DNA from: Escallonia rubra
Taxonomy: Eukaryota; Streptophyta; Magnoliopsida; Escalloniales; Escalloniaceae
DNA: 64,000 nucleotides
Reading direction: 5' to 3'
Assembly (NCBI GenBank): GCA_033065855.1
Contig: JAVXUO010002835.1
Span: forward strand, 1-64,000
The position numbers and the translations under genes were made by a program. How positions within the stretch are numbered: position 1 is the stretch's first letter; the number at the start of each line of letters is the position of its first letter. Below are positions 21,337 to 32,875 of the stretch, piece by piece. The notes beneath the pieces are model-generated. The model saw nothing but the letters and a program-made list of their open reading frames with translations, had not been told where the DNA came from and searched no databases.

Positions 21337-24146
21337 TTTTAGGAAACTTGATGAGGAGCTTTAAGGTTTCGAGCTGTGGTGATATGCAAAAATAGTGTGC
21401 TTAGGGATATATGCACTAAAAGAATTTTTTTATTTTTTTTTTTTGGGTTACAAATTAAAAGAAGTTTGTGGATGCTGTTATTTTTAGTCGGCCAAGTCTC
21501 TGCTAATACATTTTTTGAAAAAGTTGATATAGTTACGTAGATTCCGTGTGACTCCTCGTTTTTATGGCTATAATAACTTGGGTAGGTTGAATTATTCCAA
21601 GAATAGACCATGTTTTTACAAGTCGCATAATCACTATTCAAACTCAGCTCATGAAGATTGAAGTGGATACCGACGGGATGCGGATTGCTAATAGATTGAT
21701 CATGATTGCAAACTAGGTGTATTTACTTAATTTTTAGGCATGTCAATAATCTCTCAAATCTCATAAGTCATGATTCCACGACTGTTGATCACGGTTAGGT
21801 GTATCGATTGTGGCCGGTAGTCCGCGTAGTAGCAATGTTTGGCGTGGTGGTGGTGAGTTCTTCATTTGTAACTCTGGTTGATCAACCAACGGTCTCGTGA
21901 TGAGTTCAGTTCTACATGATCGTGACTAATCAGCAAACTTGGATTTGGATTGTTATTAATACGCTTGACAATGAATTAAATAAAAATTAATTTGCAACCA
22001 TGAACAGCTCGTACCAACTAAAACTTTCATGAATTGAGTTTGAACATATATCATCTAACTCGAAATGAGTTAGGCTGAGTGTAGACATGAGTTTGTAAGA
22101 ATAGGCATGAGCCGCAAAAGTGAACTAAGCATGATTTGACTTTTGAGCCGTCATATCCACACAACTTACGGCCTAAGCAAGATGCAACACAATTACCGAG
22201 CTATCGGGAGCATTTTGTAAACAAAGAAAGTGAGCCCCGTGACTTCATTTTGGTTTCCAATTTCAGAATACTTTCATTCTCCATATTTGTTTTGACTATT
22301 AAAAACAGATTTTGTAACAAGCTTTCCTTTTTTCATAACAGAACAAAAGATTTTAAAAAATACATGTATTGGGAAATAGAAATATGATATGTAACGCACT
22401 TAAGTTTTTTCACTTACAACAATTTCCACAAAGCCCATGAATAGGAAGTTTCTGGAAGTGTGAGTTGCGTGATATATACAGTGAGTTCCCTCGGAACACC
22501 CTTCTAGCATTGTGGTCTATCCATTTTTTCGGGTATTTTCCATTTAATATTTTGTAAACTTTATTACATGACTACACTTACAGTTTTTATCTCAACTTGG
22601 TCTACCAAACAATGCCTATTTAACGTTTTATTGCAACTTTTAAGTTAACTAATAGAATGCACGCGCGATGCACGTGAACATTAATCTACAATAAAATTAG
22701 ATTATGATTTAGAGAAGTCATAATCTCAAGTTATCTTAAAACTATGACAAGTAGATCAAGTAATACTTCTTAGATTGAATTAATGTCTAAAGTGAAAGTT
22801 TTGAACTCTAAAAGCAATAGTATTAGAAAATCTTCTTTTTATTAGCAACAATTTTTCTTTATATATAAAGTATCAAAATAGTTGTGGATTTTTCATTATT
22901 GATGGAAAATAATCCACTGCTCAGATTGCAGAGCAATTATAATTGAAAGTTGATACCAATAATGTTAGTACGCGGAAATTTTGTTGCAAGTTTTAATAGC
23001 ACATGGCTTCAATTCTTTTCTCCAGTGGCCAAATATAGCTACCAGTATATACAGTTCAAAGGCACGTGTGGATAATATGATTTGACAATTACATGTATTG
23101 CTGATACCGTTAAAAATATTCAGAGATAATGTGTTGCAACTTGCAAGTAAATACATATTGCAGTTCATCTCCCTATCAAGATATTGCCCATCATTGTTGC
23201 TTTGAAGTAAACAAAAAGTAACTATTTTATATTTTCACATCGACGCATCTATTATAGAATAAAAGATATAAAGTATAACAATCACCAAGCTATTTATCTT
23301 TTGTGTCGAGAAAGAGCTCTAAACTAACACGTGATAGGTCAAGATTTCATAATGTGTCTTTTCTTTCGTTTTTGGCTTGTAGAAGCATAATTCAATTAAA
23401 AAACAAAGAACATAAAACATGGTGGAGAATGGCATGCAAAGGGAATGCAAGTTATGTGCCTAGACCTTTACTTTAAGATTTATTTTCAGATAAGTGAAAG
23501 AGGTGGAACATCTCTCAATTACAAAGGCTCGGGTGATATAATTAATGGTAGGGAAGTAATTCTTAGACTTTATCGGGGGCAAATTATTTGGGCCATATAT
23601 ATTGTCCAGGAGATAATTTATAAGGTTCAATACTTCTAGCAGTGGTATAGTGGATCTTGATATCCATTTTATGTTAAGAAGATTTTGAGATCTTTTAATG
23701 TAACAGTTGTAGTAATAATATGATAGCGAAGTACAACAACACAATCTAGAAGAGATAGGAAGAAACAAAGAAAAAATGCGTGAAATATGTGGCCTTTACA
23801 ACATAAACATATGAAGCATGTTGTTTTTTTTCAACAGTTTTGGGGTAGTATATGATATCCATCTTTTCTCAAACTTGTGACTTTGTTGTCACATGGTGTA
23901 TTCAGAGGGGAATGTATACATAGAGAAATAGATACATGCATAGAGAGATAAATGCAAAGAGATACATGCTTTAAAAAAGTTAAGAGGTTTTCAATAATTT
24001 GGACATAGGATATGACAAATGTTTCGGAGAGATGAAGAGTCTACCAATGACCATAACTAACATTCATTGATTAATCCTTATAGCCAAGGATAGAGACGTC
24101 ATTAAGAAGTTTTGTAAAGATAATTTTGTCCAAAAAATAATTTACA
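21337..24146. other. Upstream flank of F-box gene 1 and unassigned sequence
   Basis: This stretch probably contains the minus-strand promoter of F-box gene 1 near its left end, but no clear TATA box can be singled out. At 22,655-22,685 an ACTAATAGAATGCACGCGCG / GATGCACGTG motif resembles the hairpin end of a Helitron on the minus strand. The rest is AT-rich with short, unconvincing open frames. Confidence 0.35.
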
Positions 24147-25068
24147 CATATTGATGCCAATGAAAGTGAATTCGTACCTACGTGGAGGTGCCACAAAGGC
24201 TACAGTCCGAATCAGCTTCCAGATGTACAAAGTGAGAGACAGTGAGGGTGGAGTAAGGGCAGAGAGCAAGGCTTCCCAGACAGGCCGTGAGAGATGGCAG
24301 TGCTGTGGAGACAAGGCTGAGACGAACAGGGTCGGCAGTCGACAGTCCAAGTCAAGGTTCGAGTTAGGGTCCAATGCTACGGTCTAATGTTATGTCCAAG
24401 ATTATGTTCAATTGTGTTTCTCTCTCTAGAATTCAAGAGCTCTCAAGTTCTAGAGTGAGAAAGTGATTTGTGAAAATGAGCAAAAAGTCAAAAAGTTCTT
24501 GAATAAGTCACAAAGTCCACTATTTATAGGCAAAGGTATGCACGTGTCATCAAATGACACATGTCGTCCCCTGGGAGTGACACGTCACCAGGGGGTCCAA
24601 AAATGCCGGTTCTCTGTTAGACTACCAGTTCCTAAATTCGCGCTGCATGGCCCATACAGTGTCGCTCTACCTGTCTGAGAAGACTGACCACACAGCGTCA
24701 GCATGATCAGAGTAAGCTCGTTGCCCCAGCCACCGGTCCAAGCCCTTACTGAATCCTATAAAGGTGCGTCAAAAGACGCGTAGAGAACCTGACAGTAATG
24801 AGGGGAGGCCCCTATGACCAACTGCCAGGCGGACTAGGCGCGATGCCCTCCAAAGACCTGCTCCCGTCCCGGAGTGACTAGGGGGTCATCGTCCTGAGGG
24901 TGCTGATTATCACTAGTAACGTGAGTGGACATGGTCGCAGCTCAATGCCTAGTGTCATACAAGTCACCCCAGGCGGCGATAGCTTTGTGGTAACGAGCCT
25001 ATCCCGCTGTAAAGGGTCATCGTGCTAGAGCACTACGAGCGGAGTCCCTAGGAATGCTGCACACTCCG

Positions 25069-26000
25069 TGTTGGAATTGGGTTTTAAATCCATTGTGGAG
25101 AAGCAACTTTGACTCAATTTTCAAATGGGTTCCAAACCATAGCTTGGTTAGGAACAAATTAATTCACGTTCATCTATTGGAATAGATGATCGTGGTATAT
25201 TCACATGTTTAAAACGAATGAGAAGTGAATGAGAAAATTGAAGCTAAAGTTAGTGGTTCACCTTGAAAGGAAAAGAGTATCTCACATTGAAGAGATAAAG
25301 CCAATGTTGTCTCCTTATAAGGCTTAGCCTTGAGCTAAGGGATGGGCCCCTTGGGGGTACCCATGTTTTGTAAGCAGGGAGGACCTAAGTTGACCCAAGG
25401 TCCACCACACGCGCGCGCCGCCTGCCCCGTCCCGGTCCGTGGCCGTGGCTTGGGCTTGGGCTTGGGCTAGGCCCAATCAGGCTTTATTCTTTTTGGGACA
25501 AAAATATTTATTTTCTTTTCCGGAAAGTTGTGACATTTCCAACTTACAGTTTTTTCTGTGAAGAGTTGCACCCCCCAGTGAAATACTCTGTGTATAAAAA
25601 CGATTCAGTTTTTCAGAAGTTAATTTAATTTTAATCCCGAAATACTCTTCTGTCATTTTTTCTGCTGTCTCGTTTTTCCTGTGTCCGAAAGAGTTCTGTG
25701 CCATAGTTTTGGTTCGCCGGGTCTGCAAATTTGGAGTGCTCCTATTTCCAGACGTACTACCGTTGTATCCTGGGAGGCTTTTCGTCAAGAGACCGTTAGC
25801 ACCGTTGCGGGATGAATAAAGTCTTAAGGACAGTGAATCAAATTCACGCCTCGGTTCTCCATTGCTGTTTGTCTGATTTTACTGTGAGTTTACGTTATTA
25901 CTGTCTTGTATCGTTAGGCTTTGCCTGCTAGTAATAATTATTTTCAAACTGATTTTCTACACAAGTACACACAAAGTATATATATATATTTTTGCCAACA
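25069..26000 (+). mobile_element. Nested solo LTR, 932 bp, family Y
   Basis: It begins TGTTGGAATTGGG and ends TTTTTGCCAACA: TG...CA with a 5-6 base inverted end (TGTTGG/CCAACA). It is flanked by a perfect 5 bp duplication CTCCG (25,064-25,068 and 26,001-26,005) that exactly splits the family X sequence. A plus-strand TATA-like GTGTATAAAAACG near 25,590 and AATAAA near 25,814 suggest plus orientation. It is younger than the LTR it interrupts. The minus-strand open frame at 25,477-25,788 has no recognised domain. Confidence 0.85.
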
Positions 26001-26089
26001 CTCCGAAGAGTGGGTCGAAGCATGTTCCATGTCCATGGCGGGGGTGCATGGTATGGTGAATGAGTATGGTGCCTGGGGGCTTGTAACAT

Positions 26090-27220
26090 GATTGTGGCGC
26101 GTGGGCGCGGTGCGCGGTGCCTACAGCACGAGACATGATTATGGCGCATGGGCGCAGTGCCTACAACACGAGACATGATTGTGGCGCATGGGCGCGATGC
26201 CAACGGCATGAGACATTGATTGTGGCCCATGGGCGCGGTGCCTACAGCACGAGACATGATTGTGGCGCATGGGCGCGATGCCTACAGCACGAGACATGAT
26301 TGTGGCGCATGGGCGCGACGACGACCGTCGCGAGACAATACCTGGTGCTGGGAGCACATGTTATGGAAGTGGCACACGGGCGCGACGACGACCGTCGGGA
26401 GACAATACCTGGTATCGGGGGCACATGTTATGGAAGTGGTGCACAGGCGCGACAACGACCGTCGGGAGACAATACCTGGTATCGGGGGCACATGTTATGG
26501 AAGTGGTGCACAGGCGCGACAACGACCATCGTGGAGACGGCGCACGAGCACTCATCGATTGTCCCGGAGATAGGGCGTGAGCCAAGTGTGCCCATTATAC
26601 AATAATGATAAATGCGATCTCTGGTAATGACGAAATTGGGAGTGATGGTACGCGGCCGTCGGCAAAGGGTTACTCGGGGGTAGTGCGCGACGTTGGACGA
26701 CAGGCATCGCAGAGGTGGTGTGCGGCTGCGGATGACGTACGTTGCGAGGTCGGTGTGTGAGCATTGGTGAGCATCGCGAAGACCCAAGACCCCGTGAAGA
26801 CAAGTGTGCATGGAAGGGGAGGCCGGAGGCCAAACCTTGAGGGAAGGCCAAGGCCAACCCCCTTGGGGAGGCCGAGGCCGACCCTAGGGGGTGCCAAGGC
26901 CAAGGCCATCCCTCAAAGGGGAGGCCAAGGCCACTTCCCCTTTTTTGGTGGTTTTCGAGCACGCCGATGGTTGGTGTTTTGGTGGACAATGAGGAGTTGG
27001 GTAGTCGAGGTACGACGAGCATGTTATCGTGAGTCGCGCCAACGTAATGAACAAGGTGCCTAAGTCATACACGAGGCGTACGCAGTGAAGAACGCGCGAA
27101 AATGGGCATCGCGATGGGAGTAGGTGACTTGGGGAAGGCCAAGGCCAAACCCTAGGGGAGGCCGAGGCCGACCCCATGGGGGAGGCCGAGGCTTTGACCC
27201 CTTGTCCCCGGGTGCGCCGT
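26090..27220. repeat. Tandem repeats in family X LTR, copy 2
   Basis: A roughly 40-45 base unit (ACGAGACATGATTGTGGCGC) recurs about six times from 26,115 to 26,315. A unit of about 70 bases (GGGAGACAATACCTGGTAT plus ACATGTTATGGAAGTGG) recurs about three times to 26,530. Blocks of AGGCCAAGGCCAACCC and GGCCGAGGCCGACC follow to about 27,200. Copy 1 has the GGCC blocks but different upstream arrays. Overlapping frames here are repeat products. Confidence 0.75.
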
Positions 27221-27481
27221 CAGCCGATGTTTTTGGGTGAAAAGGTGTTAGGTGGTCATGGCATGACGAGCGTGCTTCCGTGAGTCACGCTGACGTGAAA
27301 TAATTGGCACCTGAGTCGCGCACGCGGCGTGCAGAGCGAAAAATGCACGTGACTTGGGCATGCGCACTTTGACCAGTTCGATGCGTTGAAAAATTGACCG
27401 TTGAATATGTCGACGTGTTCGCGAGAAATGGAACCCCTAGTGGGCCCTTGGGTCTGACCAAGATAGGTTGGGAACACATAT

Positions 27482-27769
27482 TCACACTTTTATAAGTAAT
27501 ATAGATATAGATATGAATGTTGACAAGAACAAAATGTATTTTAGGAAGGAGGGAGTAAAATCCTTTGATCAAATAAAAAGTTTCCATCAATTGATTAAAC
27601 GAAATTTCATCATTTTGGAAGCTTGTCTTGAACAAGTTGTCATAAAATCGTAATTTAGGTTAATAAATAATTGCTAGTGATATACTTTGATATTCTCGCT
27701 CACTAACATCATATCTACTACCATATTCAAAGGCTCTATTAGTGTAGAAAGATATTGTAATTCACTTTG
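27482..27769. other. Spacer with a Stowaway-like end
   Basis: GAAGGAGGGAGTA at 27,545-27,557 resembles the right end of a Stowaway MITE. No matching left end is visible, so it may be a truncated copy. Confidence 0.3.
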
Positions 27770-28842
27770 GTAGTGTTTGACAGAGTTTTTGTTTTCAGTT
27801 TTTCTTCAGTTTTGTAAACTAGAGGGAAAAAAAACACGTTTGACAGAAAGGTTTTTTTTCCCCTCCAGTTTTGAAAAACAGTTTTTAAAAATTGATTGTT
27901 TTTTAAAACTCCATTTTGAAGTTTTGGGTTTTCAATTTTCGTTTGTGTTTTGAGATTTAACTTTCAAGCTTTGTTAGAAACAATAAAAAAAAAGAGAGTA
28001 TCATTTTAACAAAACCACTATCACTACACAAAGCACCACCTCGACCACCAGACCTCGCATCACATTACCACCACAACCGGTAATCATCCACCCCCCTCCC
28101 TACCACCACTGTCCTCACCATGGCCACCATAAATTTCTCATGTTTGCTGCTGCTGCCATCGCCAATTACACCTACACAAATATTATCAATTTGCTGCCAT
28201 CACCTCCACAAATACCACAACATCTTGACAAACATAACCACTGCCAACGTCCCACCGCTACCGCCAACACTACGACCTAGCACCGCCTACCATGAATTGC
28301 AACCCCCAACCACAGCCTCCAAACTGAATTGTCAATTGCCCACACCCTCGACCACCAATGGCCATCAATTGACAATCCACAACGCTGCTTCTAATCTGCC
28401 AATGAATCGCCCACCCATGACCACCACTCGCTCACCCATAATGCCGACTTGTTAACATCGCTTCCATTCTGCCACCAAGTGCCACCCACCGCTACGACGT
28501 GTGCCTCTCTTCCACGGTAAGGGTCGATAATGTTAGATCTGACTACGGAGGCTAATTAGTTGTTATTGGCGGCGGTGAAAGTCAAGTCGTAGGCAACGAT
28601 GGTGAAGGTCAGGTCCTCGTCGCCAGGGGTGAATCAGTTTGTGTTGGTAATGAGCTGTGGTATGAGTTTGACGGTTTAGGATAGTGGTGTTTTGAAGACA
28701 TTAGGTGCAAAAAGAAATATTAGAAGGAAAAATAAGAAAAGAATAAAAAAAAACTCAAAACAAAAAACTCTCAATCAAGCACTTGCTTCTTTTTGTAAAA
28801 ACTAAAAAGAAAAATCATAGGGTTTCAAACACACCATTTGTT
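27770..28842. mobile_element. TIR-like repeat R (non-autonomous)
   Basis: The left end (GGTAGTGTTTGACAGAG with poly-T/poly-A blocks) and the right end (GTTTCAAACACACC, whose reverse complement is GGTGTGTTTGAAAC) look like diverged inverted ends. The middle is CACCAC/ACCACC-rich and then GGCGGTG-rich, producing Thr/Pro-rich open frames that I do not consider genes. The left block recurs at 60,738-60,950. No target duplication was found, so boundaries are approximate. Confidence 0.45.
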
Positions 28843-29300
28843 TTCTCATTACTATTTTAACTATTTGTTATTCCGTGCGTTGCACACGGGAGCAACAACT
28901 ATCAAAGTATTTATTGAGAGATCTCGTACTTATATGCTTAATAAGAATAACAAAATTGCTAGTGACAAAAACATTAAAACTTTATTCCACCTTTTTATAT
29001 GAGTTCTCTTACTAATTTTCGTTATTAAAAATGAATTTGAGTAATAATTGTTAGCTTTTAGCAACAAGTGAAGATGGAAAAACAGTATATGAAGTTCTAG
29101 AAAGTCTCTCCTAATTAATAAGTATAGTGATAATACTAACAATAGAAACTCGTTTATTGAGTTTTGTATTATTCAAGGTCACCAAGAAAAGAGTAAAGAT
29201 ATATAGTAAATGATTGAAAATAAAATAGAAGAGTATATGTGTGTGTGTGTGTCTTTATATATATGTATGTATGTATGTATGTATATATACACACACATAC

Positions 29301-29377
<77 letters not shown>

Positions 29378-29978
29378 CGAGCGCGTGTGTGTCTAAACTT
29401 GTAATGAAATAGAAGGAATGAGATTATGGTAGTTAAAGAAAAATTGATGGAGAATATTGAGTTTCTATAAACAATAAAAAAGATTTAATATCACAGGGTT
29501 TCAAACACACCATTTGTTTTCTCATTACTATTTTAACTATTTGTTATTACGTGCGTTGCACACGGGAGCAACAACTATCAAAGTATTTATTGAGAGATCC
29601 CGTACTTATATGCTTAATAAGAATAACAAAATTGCTAGTGACAAAAACATTAAAACTTTATTCCACCTTTTTATATGAGTTCTCTTACTAATTTTCGTCA
29701 TTAAAAATGAATTTGAGTAATAATTGTTAGCTATTAGCAACAAGTGAAGATGGAAAAACAGTATATGAAGTTCTAGAAAGTCTCTCCTAATTAATAAGTA
29801 TAGTAATAATACTAACAATAGAAACTCATTTATTGAGTTTTGTATTATTCAAGGTCACCAAGAAAAGAGTAAAGATATATAGTAAATGATTGAAAATAAA
29901 ATATAAGAGTATATATGTGTGTGTGTGTGTGTCTTTATATGTATGTATGTATGTATATATACACACACACATACATAC

Positions 29979-30031
<53 letters not shown>

Positions 30032-30150
30032 TGCGCGCGTTCGTGTCTAAACTTGTAATGAAATAGAAGGAATGAGATTATGGTAGTTAAAGAAAAATTG
30101 ATGGAGAATAGTGGGTTTCTCTAAACAATAAAAAAGATTTAATATTAAAA
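28818..30150. repeat. Direct tandem duplication (about 0.67 kb units) with TG/TA microsatellites
   Basis: Unit 1 is about 28,818-29,492 and unit 2 about 29,497-30,150. Both begin GGGTTTCAAACACACCATTT and end AACAATAAAAAAGATTTAAT, with only scattered differences. The embedded (TG)n/(TATG)n/(TA)n tract (29,238-29,390 and 29,912-30,045) differs in length. Both contain CCGTGCGTTGCACACGGG, a hairpin motif. The mirrored minus-strand open frames (28,930 and 29,606) are identical by descent and have no domain. Confidence 0.85.
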
Positions 30151-32593
30151 GGAATATATAGATATTTACTTTTGATAAAACTTAGGAATTAATATAATTA
30201 CAAAGACAGAGATAAAATTTTGAGTGAGACATATTGACATAGAACGAGAAATTTAAAATCTATATAATTTATTAAATTTCAAATGGCAAAAAAGAAATCA
30301 AATCGAATTGAATAAGAGAGATGGAGAGAGAAAAAAATAAATCCAAATCATTATACGAAGATAAGTAAATTCAAAATATTTTAAAAAGCTAATAAAGGAA
30401 AGTCCACATGGCGAGTTAAGCTTCCTCGTAAAGGTAGTTCTATTGACATTTGCAAAATCGTTATCGGTACTCTCTCTCTGTCTATTTCTACTTTCTAACG
30501 TTTATAAGTTGTAGAAATTACTTGCATATAAAGTAACACTACTGTACCAAAAAATATAAAGTAACACTACGACACGTCAATTATGTACGAAAGAAGTGTC
30601 ATAGTATTACCCTTTTTGTTATACCGTAGCTCTAGTGACAATTATCTTATTTTACTATTGCTAAAAGAGTTGACCTCTAGCATTGGTTGGCAATATCAGT
30701 AGCCGAGTCCCCATTTTCAATGGGATGCATGAATGGTAGGAGTCAGGAGATTAACCATTTCCTTTCCTACTTTGGAGGAAAAAGCTTACCTTTTCATCTT
30801 TCAGTAGTTTAATACCCGTGTGTTATAATGGGTCATTATGTATTTATAACTATAAAGAATTTTACTATTCGAGAATATTCAGGTCAAACTGTGAGAGAAA
30901 AGGGTGCTAAGTCAGAATTATTTGCTTAGAAATAAATTATCATGAAATATATATTGTCAAAGGAAAAATTAAAAAGGAAAAAGAGAAACCTACTGATATT
31001 GAAAAGAAAACACCAATCTATTGGGTACGAACTGATCAAGGAAAAATATTTATAAGGATGACATGAAACAATAATTGGGTAAATTAAAGACCAATAACAT
31101 TTAACATAGCAACATGAAAATAGACAAAACACAATTTCAACCATTGTATACACAAAATAAAAAGTTTTCACGCTAAAAATAAAAATCTAATCATCCAATG
31201 TCTCCTACACACAAAGAATGGAAACTGTCATAAAAATAGACGTGCGAAATATAAGAAAAAAATATTGTAAATGTCCAAAGATATATGAAGAATATATAAA
31301 TGCTTGATGAACTTATGAGGGCATGTCCAACAAAAATTATGGTCCAAAGATATATAAAGAACGTATAAGTACTTGATGAACTTATCAGGGCATGTCCAAC
31401 AAAAATTATGGAGCAAGTGAGATTTATGTAAGAAGGGCGAGAGAGTTGTGACAGATATGTTAGGTCGAAAGCATAAGAATTTAAAATCTGATAAAAGAGA
31501 AACGTGGTAATGATGATGAATTTAAAAGAGGAACCGTTTGACATTGTGACTGTGTATGATGAATTTTATTAAAAAATAAAATTTTGAAAATAAAATAACG
31601 GAAAAATAGATTAGGCTTAATAATTTCATATTTATGAACTCCGATATTATAGGCTTAACAATTTTATATTAAGGATACAAACTATGCTATTAAAGTTCAC
31701 ATTTCAGTATAGCGGCCGATGCTAAAGTTTATGCTTTAAAAGGCGTGGATTCATCTGAATCTGGAATTTGGATAGAGACCTTTTTTTTAATATGGTATTC
31801 TAATATCAACTTATAATGACGTAATAAAAATTAATGTAAAAAATGAAAATAAAGAGGGGTATAATGAATATATTAGATTTGCAAAATAATCACTCTAATT
31901 GATCTTGAAAGAATATTTACATTGATTTTAAGATGTTAGATAGAGTTGCAATTAAGGATATAATTGTGTAAATTTATAGTCTTTCCTCAATTGGATTAGA
32001 TATTTCAAGTGGAAAAATGTGTGAAGATTAAGGAAATACAAGATATCAGGGGGATAGAGAAACTTGAAAATGGAAGAGAGAAAATCAAGAGGATAAGGCA
32101 AGAATTTAGGGGCAATATTTTAGGGCTTCGTGCTTAGAAAGAGGAAGAAAGCATGTGATAAAATTCCGAAATTATTTAATTAGGGATTTAGGTTTGCCTG
32201 AGAGGGGGAAAGATGAGGCTTCATAAAAAAAGGTGAAGTGTTCTATAATTAATTAAATATGATTAATATATGTGACAAAAGTAGAGATATAATTAAATTT
32301 GATTTTGTGCAAATACTTTGAAATTAATTGTAGAATGAGGTTTTAATTAGATTAATGAGGAATTATGATAATTATGGAAACTTGGTTGAAGTGTTATAAT
32401 TGCAAATTACTTTTGAAATTTAAACTCATAAGATAAAATTTAATTGGTGAGTGAGAACCCAATTCAAAAGTAGAAAGTGATAATTGTAGGTAATTAAAAT
32501 TGGTTTCATATAACATTAAAATCCACGTGGTAAAATAAGAAAACGTCCACATAAACGGTGATGTGACCACTTTCTCTCAGTTTCGGCTTTCAT
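30151..32593. other. AT-rich intergenic sequence with a small tandem duplication
   Basis: No gene is recognised. A roughly 75 base segment is repeated in tandem at about 31,275-31,425 (GATGAACTTATGAGGGCATG and GATGAACTTATCAGGGCATG, each followed by TCCAACAAAAATTATGG). A minus-strand frame spans it, but its hydrophobic Phe/Ile/Tyr-rich product reflects AT richness. Near 30,813-30,830, AATACCCGTGTGTTATAATG resembles the hairpin motif noted at 28,880. Confidence 0.35.
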
Positions 32594-32603
32594 TTATATA
32601 TAT
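32594..32603 (+). promoter_or_regulatory. Possible TATA box of the defensin-like gene
   Basis: TTATATATATA lies about 275 bases upstream of the ATG. It is AT-rich sequence in an AT-rich region, so the assignment is weak. CTATAAGAA near 32,793 is an alternative closer to the start. Confidence 0.25.
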
Positions 32604-32875
32604 AATTAGATTATAGTAATTATTGGACAAACATTCTCAATCTTTTCTTACTTACTTTGTCTTGATAAACCATGAAGAGAAATTAATGCAGCTTATTTGC
32701 AAAAATCAAACGGAAGTGTAAAAAGCGAAGAACAAGCAAAGAAAAAGGGGAAAATGGAATCACAACCCTGATTCCAAGCATTCCTTCTGTGGCTATAAGA
32801 ATCGATTAACAATCACATTCATGGATACTAGGCACCATTTAGAGGTTGTCACTTGGCTTCTTCACAAGTTTTCAG

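Larger units (their letters stand above)
24152..27476 (-). mobile_element. Solo LTR, family X, copy 2, with nested solo LTR
   Basis: Minus-strand start TGTTCCCAACCTATCTTGGTC and end ...TTCATTGGCATCA match copy 1. The target duplication is a perfect CATAT (24,147-24,151 and 27,477-27,481). Without the nested element and its duplication it is about 2.39 kb, longer than copy 1 because its tandem repeats differ. It aligns with copy 1 over 24,152-25,063 and around 26,006-26,040 (GAGTGGGTCGAAGCATGTTCC). The end region also matches (GGCCGAGGCCGACCCC, then the CACTTTGACC block). The TATA box is at 24,520-24,529 on the minus strand. Confidence 0.85.

Noticed and set aside
26117..26605. Many overlapping frames on both strands with repeated motifs
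   Set aside because: They are products of the 40-70 bp tandem units in family X LTR copy 2, with no domain.
28120..28455. Thr/Pro/His-rich frame of 111 codons
   Set aside because: It follows CACCAC-type low-complexity DNA inside repeat R, with no domain and no conserved start context.
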